From NCBI RefSeq assembly GCF_954871325.1, contig NC_088778.1, positions 19,391,120-19,455,119 on the forward strand: a stretch of 64,000 bases of DNA, written 5' to 3'. A program made the position numbers and the translations under genes. The notes beneath the pieces were generated by a model. It did not search any database and was not told where the DNA came from. It was given only the letters and a program-made list of their open reading frames with translations. Shown one piece after another: positions 58,830-64,000 of this stretch (positions are counted from its first letter, which is position 1; each line of letters starts with the position of its first letter). Source of the DNA: Gordionus sp. m RMFG-2023 (Eukaryota; Nematomorpha; Gordioida; Chordodea; Parachordodidae).

Positions 58830-59566
58830 AATAATATTTCAAGAATGAATCAAAATATTACAAAATTTAATCATGTGCATTCATTTATGAATGCATTTTG
58901 TATATTTATTATTACATATAGTAAATACTGTCAGAAAAACATTTGATCATAATTAATCCGGTCAATAAATGTAATTTAATATAAAAGATCCTTATTCACT
59001 TTTACAAATTACAATTAATCATTCTATGTTTTAGATCAATTTTCTTTTGATTTAGCAGAGGAGTGAGAGTTTGAGCACTAGATGCTCTCAACCAATACTT
59101 GAATGACGGAGACAGCCAATACAACTTAAACTAGAAAAATTTTCCCTATATTTATAATTTGCCTTCAAGAATTGGTCTTAGCCATTTGAATTATTTTTTA
59201 ATTTTATTAAATAATGTCTTACCTTCTAAAAGATTTTTTTTACTACTTGTTTTTTTATAATCTTTCTAAAATAATAAAGCTAAACATTAAACAATATAAT
59301 AAATGATTAAAAAACGAGTAATGTAAATTCGTTACTTGTTTGAAAGAATAACGCGGTTACTTACTTTCTTGGAAATAACGACGCCACCTTGTATCGCGTT
59401 ATTATTGAATGATAGCATTAATTATTTTACGTAAAATATTTTGTATGCTATATCATGATATGGAAAAATATTTTGCCGTGAATTACGGTTAGTACTTCTC
59501 AAGAAAGGTTAATTCTTTGAATTCTCATTGAGACTTCTTAACGTCATATATTGATATTTTTCTAAC
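58830..59566. other. AT-rich DNA, nothing recognised
   Basis: No gene or paired repeat identified. Confidence 0.4.
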
Positions 59567-59574
59567 CCTAAAAC

Positions 59575-62187
59575 TAGTGTTCTTAATCGACTAAGTCTAG
59601 TAAACTTAGCCGAAAACTGGAGCCAAGTTTTGGGTTTACTCGATTTGTGAACTCAGTTCCTAAACTCAAGTTATGAACTCGAGTTGGATTATTTCATAAT
59701 CGCCTTAAATTAAAAAATAATTTTTATTTTCGTTTTTTTAGAAATAAAATTAAATTGAGAAGACTCACCTAGCTAATTTTTTGTAATAACTCCCGTTTTT
59801 TTCTGTGATAAAAATTTTGAAAAAGTTTTATTTAACAAATTATAATAATTTAATTATATATTTTTTATATGAATTATTAAAATTTAACGATCATTATATA
59901 TTTGCATATAAATCTTATATCAGCTCAATAAATTTTTTAGCTCTGTTTCTCTATATTCTTTTTTAAGCAAATCTGAAGATTTGATCATAGATGGTACAAA
60001 GATTTGTATAAAAGTTATATCTTTTCTTAAAAATTTAACATAAAAAAATTATATATATTCTTAAAAATTCTCCCAAAAACTTAATCAAAAACTCATATAA
60101 CTTTATTATATTTAATATATATAAAAAAACTATAAACATGATATCTTTTTCATGAAATAAATTAAAATTCTCATAAAAATTATTTTCAATTGATTACAAA
60201 AAACGATAATTCCTAAAAATGTAAAGTCAAAAGTCAATAATGTAAAAAATTATCACAAAATTTTCTATTCAAATCATTATTTTTTTTATAGTTCTTTTTT
60301 AACCAATCAACCATAAATGTTGATTGTCATTTCTATACAAAAACATTTTAATTTTAATAATTAAACAAGTACTAATTATAAATTATACAATCATTAATAA
60401 TAAATTGTATAAAACTAGGACAGTTTGGACATCTATTCGCGATATCTCGAAGCTTTTTTGTGGCTAAAATATTTAGTTAACCGTTTTAAATAGCTTAGAT
60501 ATCTATATTTACCAGAGACCTGCAGAGGTACCATTTGCACGGCCCGGCCCGGTTTTAAATTTTTTAGGCCTGGCCCGGATATTTTTTAAAAAATTTTACG
60601 GCCCGGCCCGGATTTAAAAATTTAAGGCCCGGATATTTTTGAAAAAAATTTTTACTCGGAATTTTTTAAAATTATATTCGACCTGGTATATACAAAAATT
60701 CACCTATGAGGTATTTTACCATATTTTGCAGAGAGTATTATCGCTTATTATTTAAAAAATACATGTAAAAAAGCTAATATTTTGAGAATATTATTATTAT
60801 ATAATATTGTAAAAAAAAATAATGAAAAATGTTGGATTAAAAACTTTCATGACTCAAGGTAAATATAATAAATGCAATAAATATTTGACAGTTTGCAAAG
60901 TAAAAAACCAGCATGATTGACGAAACCCTATACTCAAGAAAGATATTAAAAATTCACAAATTATCATGAAGAAAGAGAAGCATATCTACCTTTTCAGGTT
61001 GAAGATTAATTCTTCTTTCTTCAAGAATTCTCGTAGTGGAAAAATTCCGCTCACAGCTTGCACTTGAAGCAGGAATTGCATTTTGCTAAAATTGGAAATT
61101 CGCTTTGATGAGCCGCCCACCACTCTAACAAATTATCCACCTTAAATGTTTAATCTATTTTTTTATTTATTTAATTATAATATTCTTCATCGGGTATTGA
61201 CATATTACCAGAATTACCATCGCCCCATTTGTCATAAAACGATTTAGTTTGTTTAACAACAGTCGTAATTTGACTGGTCGATGGTATTTCTTCCTGAGCC
61301 TCTTGCAATTTAATATAATCTTTTATATAGTTTTCCGTCATCTTGCGATCTGTCCCTGACTACATACGTAATTGCTTGAATTTGGGGCAGAGAAAAAGAG
61401 AAATAAAATGATACTTGTGTAAAACAAATTTTTCAATTAAAAAATGCTTTATATTAAGTAAAATCAATTTTATTTCTCCTTTTTCGCTTTGAAAGGTATT
61501 ACAAACTTCAAGAAGTGATATTCCTTTATTTGATTGTTTTGGTAAAATATATTCTAAAAATTTAGATATGAATTATAAAAAAATATATTAATAATACTTG
61601 AATATTGGGGCTTATTTAAGATATTCCTTTATTTCATTGTTTTGGTAAAATATGTTGTAAAAATTTAGATATGAATTATAAAAAAATATATTAATACTTT
61701 GAATAAATTTGCAGGAAATTAATAATTAGATCGATCTGTGGGTGTTAGGTAGTGTTAACCATCACCCAATATTATATTAATCATAACGATAATATAATAT
61801 AATCTTATAACCATTAACTCATAATGTAAAAATTTTTATAAAAAATATTAAGGCCCGGCCCGGATATATTTAAAAAAAATTTTTTTAGGCCCGGCTCGGG
61901 TATATTTAAAAAATTTAAAATACGGCCCGGTCCGGGCCTGCAGGTCTGAAATTTACTTTTATTTCTTATAGGGTAAATAATATTTGTACTTTTATAAAGC
62001 AAAATATTTACCAAATAATTAGCTAGACAAATCTTCCCAGATTCTTAATTTTGTATATTTAAAAAAAAATGAAAATAATTAATAATTTAAGTTAATTTGA
62101 ACTACTCGTCCTTGAGTTCAAAACTGGAAGTCTACTAAATGAACTAACGACCCTGAGTCGAATGAACTCGACTATTTAACAACACTA
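59575..62187. mobile_element. Non-coding hAT-type element split by a later insertion
   Basis: Ends TAGTGTTCTTAATCGACT and (reverse) TAGTGTTGTTAAATAGTCGA, flanks cctaaaac/cctaaatc (7 of 8). Subterminal AACTCGAGTT/GAGTTC words. Without the nested 60513-61948 element it is about 1.17 kb and has no recognised protein. Termini match those of the foldback MITEs at 3736 and 16504. Confidence 0.8.
60513..61948 (-). mobile_element. Second copy of the 39415-41315 hAT family, shorter
   Basis: 1436 bp from CAGAGACCTGCAGAGGTACC to (reverse) CAGACCTGCAGGCCCGGACC, flanks atatttac/aaatttac (7 of 8). It follows the first copy almost base for base but lacks about 450 bp of the left internal part. The minus-strand dimerisation domain (about 61160-60965) is further damaged by indels. 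Keeps the internal 103-bp duplication (61520-61710). Confidence 0.92.
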
Positions 62188-62189
62188 CC

Positions 62190-63860
62190 TAAATCGGTAC
62201 ACTCGTTTTTTAAATAATATTTCCTATTTTATTAAATGTATGGATCTTAATATTCTCAATTTTTTTAGAATTTGATCGAGTCGAGCTTTTAGAAATTGTG
62301 ATCAGGAAAGTTAAGTGAAGGTCAACGGACTGGATTTCTCGTTTGAAAAGTTAGAAATGGAATATTTAATCTATTCTAAATGAAGCATTTCAATATTCTA
62401 TAATATAAATAAATTTATGCTTTGGGTTAGTTAGCATAATTTTATTATTTCTATATTTGCAAATAAATGAAATTTTTCAATTATATAATATTTTGTATTA
62501 TTTGGGTGGGCCTGGTTCGGTCTTTATTTTGTGGCCCGTGGTTCGGATTGGTCCCTATATTCTGTGTTACGGTTCGGTCTTTGAAAATCGGCTTCAAACC
62601 GGATCAACTATCTTTCACTATTCAACTCCACAATTTATTTAGATAGCTGTCCACTATCTTCGACTATAGCTGGAATCTTTCACCCTTGTTAATTTATCCA
62701 TCCTATTTTTAAAAATTAACTATTGTCAGCTTATTTTAATAATATTATATACAGCCATTTTAAGTATTTTTTATTGAAGTAGGTAGCAGGGTTAAGACCT
62801 CATATACTAATTCTTGAGATAATTAAAACTCAAGAAAGCGAATTCTGACTAACAAATCAATTACTCATAAATTAATTGACAAGTAGAGATATATTGAATA
62901 TAAAAATTCCGAGGTTATTGACCCTACATGATTAAGAAGCTCATAAAGAGGAAAATATTTTAGAAAAATTGATTTTAAATATCTTTCTCTAGACATTTTT
63001 ACTATCACAAAGAAGGAATACCTAAATTGGATAAAAGAGCATGATACAATCTAATTACTTAATATCGTAATGTTTTCAGATAGTATATTTTGATTAGCTA
63101 CTTATTTTAAATTTTGCTCATAATAAAGGTTTTAATTTTTTGAGTATTCATGATTATTTCTTAAATTTTTAAATGAGCTAAAAAAAATAATAAAAGGTTG
63201 GATTATCAATGAAGAGTTAAAAATTGGATAAATTATTTTTATATTTTATTTTTTTTAAGTTACAAATTATAATAATTAGCAATATAGTTCAGTTTTGTTC
63301 ATAAAATAACTAATTTCTTTATATTAAAAATAGGTTCAAATGTCCGCCAGGAACAGATGCGTTGTCATCCTGTCCAATAAATCCTTGAAACACGTTTTGT
63401 CTTTCAAAAAAGATCAAAAATAAAAATTTCCTCACTCAAAAAAAAATTAAACATCTGAAATTTTTTTCATAGAAGTAGGGAATGATCATAAATAGATGGC
63501 CACGATTTGGTCACTCTTAACGCGGCATATTATCACTCATTTAAAAACTCACTAGATTTTGATAATAAGACACTTTATTTGAAATATTTTAGAATGTTGC
63601 TCCACTTTTCGTTTAAATCATTAAATATTATAAAAACAATCTGAAAAACTAAAATATTTACTGAAATTTTAATTAAATATCTTTTTAAGTACAAGAAAAG
63701 GAATATAACAACTATTTTTTGATGAATGTTTAGTCAGTTAATTGGTAAAATGAATATCTAAATTTAAAAATTTTATCTAAAAAATATAATTTATAATTTT
63801 TTAAGCTTATAATTTTTTATCCCTTTCAAACATTAATAAATATAATATTTTGGTTTCTAA
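62190..63860. other. AT-rich DNA, few signals
   Basis: At 62505-62610 GGTTCGGTC words recur, resembling worn hAT subterminal repeats. At 63340-63430 a minus-strand stretch GFIGQDDNASVPGGHLN looks protein-like but lacks support. Confidence 0.35.
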
Positions 63861-63866
63861 AATCCA

Positions 63867-64000
63867 TTATTCAGCCTCCCATCTATTTTGAAAAAATCTT
63901 CGCACAGTGGGGTGGTTTGGAATTACATCCGCATAGATTTCTTGGTCAAATCCAATAATAAAATATGGGTTATCATGTTCCTTTTTCAAATTTGTTAATA
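63867..64000 (-). CDS. Probable last exon of an unidentified minus-strand gene
   Basis: From the window edge, minus strand reads LTNLKKEHDNPYFIIGFDQE, IYADVIPNHPTVRRFFQNRW, EAE and a stop at 63867-63869. Composition (P, G, D, W, H) is unlike the random ORFs of this AT-rich DNA, so I think it is real. I cannot assign a family; the rest lies outside the window. Confidence 0.55.
   Translation of the reverse strand, partial: LTNLKKEHDNPYFIIGFDQEIYADVIPNHPTVRRFFQNRWEAE

Noticed and set aside
62457-62642. 61-codon ORF with GGPGSVFILWPVVRIG
   Set aside because: Falls in GGTTCGGTC repeat debris and has no family features.

Overview
The window is strongly AT-rich animal DNA with two recognisable host genes on the + strand, both buried in transposon debris. 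The first is VPS45 (a Sec1/Munc18-like vesicle-fusion regulator). The window opens inside one of its exons and follows the gene to about 17.3 kb. The second is a complete-looking DPF/d4-family gene (requiem/BAF45-type, Requiem N domain, C2H2 finger and two PHD fingers) at 44565-56074. I joined its seven exons by frame and by homology. The joined reading frame is 1959 nt, 652 codons plus stop. DPF genes are animal genes, so the source is a metazoan. The AT bias, the divergent sequences and introns of 42-55 bp beside introns of 1.5-8.8 kb suggest a fast-evolving invertebrate, possibly a parasite. I cannot name the group.

Layout. 1-17.3 kb: VPS45 3' half, whose three long introns hold hAT elements, tRNA-derived SINEs and foldback elements. 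17.4-28.6 kb: no host gene seen; one hAT derivative, a short and apparently young LTR element (23.3-26.2 kb) and otherwise featureless AT-rich DNA. 28.6-37.2 kb: two copies of a LINE with a C-terminal CCHC finger and a restriction-like endonuclease signature, plus small local duplications. 38-43 kb: a satellite of about 117 bp units carrying a 12-bp palindrome, split by a hAT element, then a 14-bp minisatellite. 44.6-56.1 kb: the DPF gene, whose introns hold at least four inserted elements. 56.5-62.2 kb: nested hAT elements. 62.2-64 kb: mostly blank, ending in what looks like the last exon of an unidentified minus-strand gene.

The dominant theme is the hAT superfamily. I could define exact ends with 8-bp target-site duplications (perfect or nearly so) for ten insertions and see at least seven terminal-repeat families. 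Most are shrunken, keeping only a BED zinc finger (N terminus) or the dimerisation region (C terminus) of the transposase. Nesting gives relative ages: a SINE inside one hAT copy, one hAT inside the satellite, one inside another hAT, and one inside an old hAT transposase relic. No tRNA gene, rRNA gene or CRISPR array was seen.

All homology statements come from reading translated sequence by eye; no search was run.
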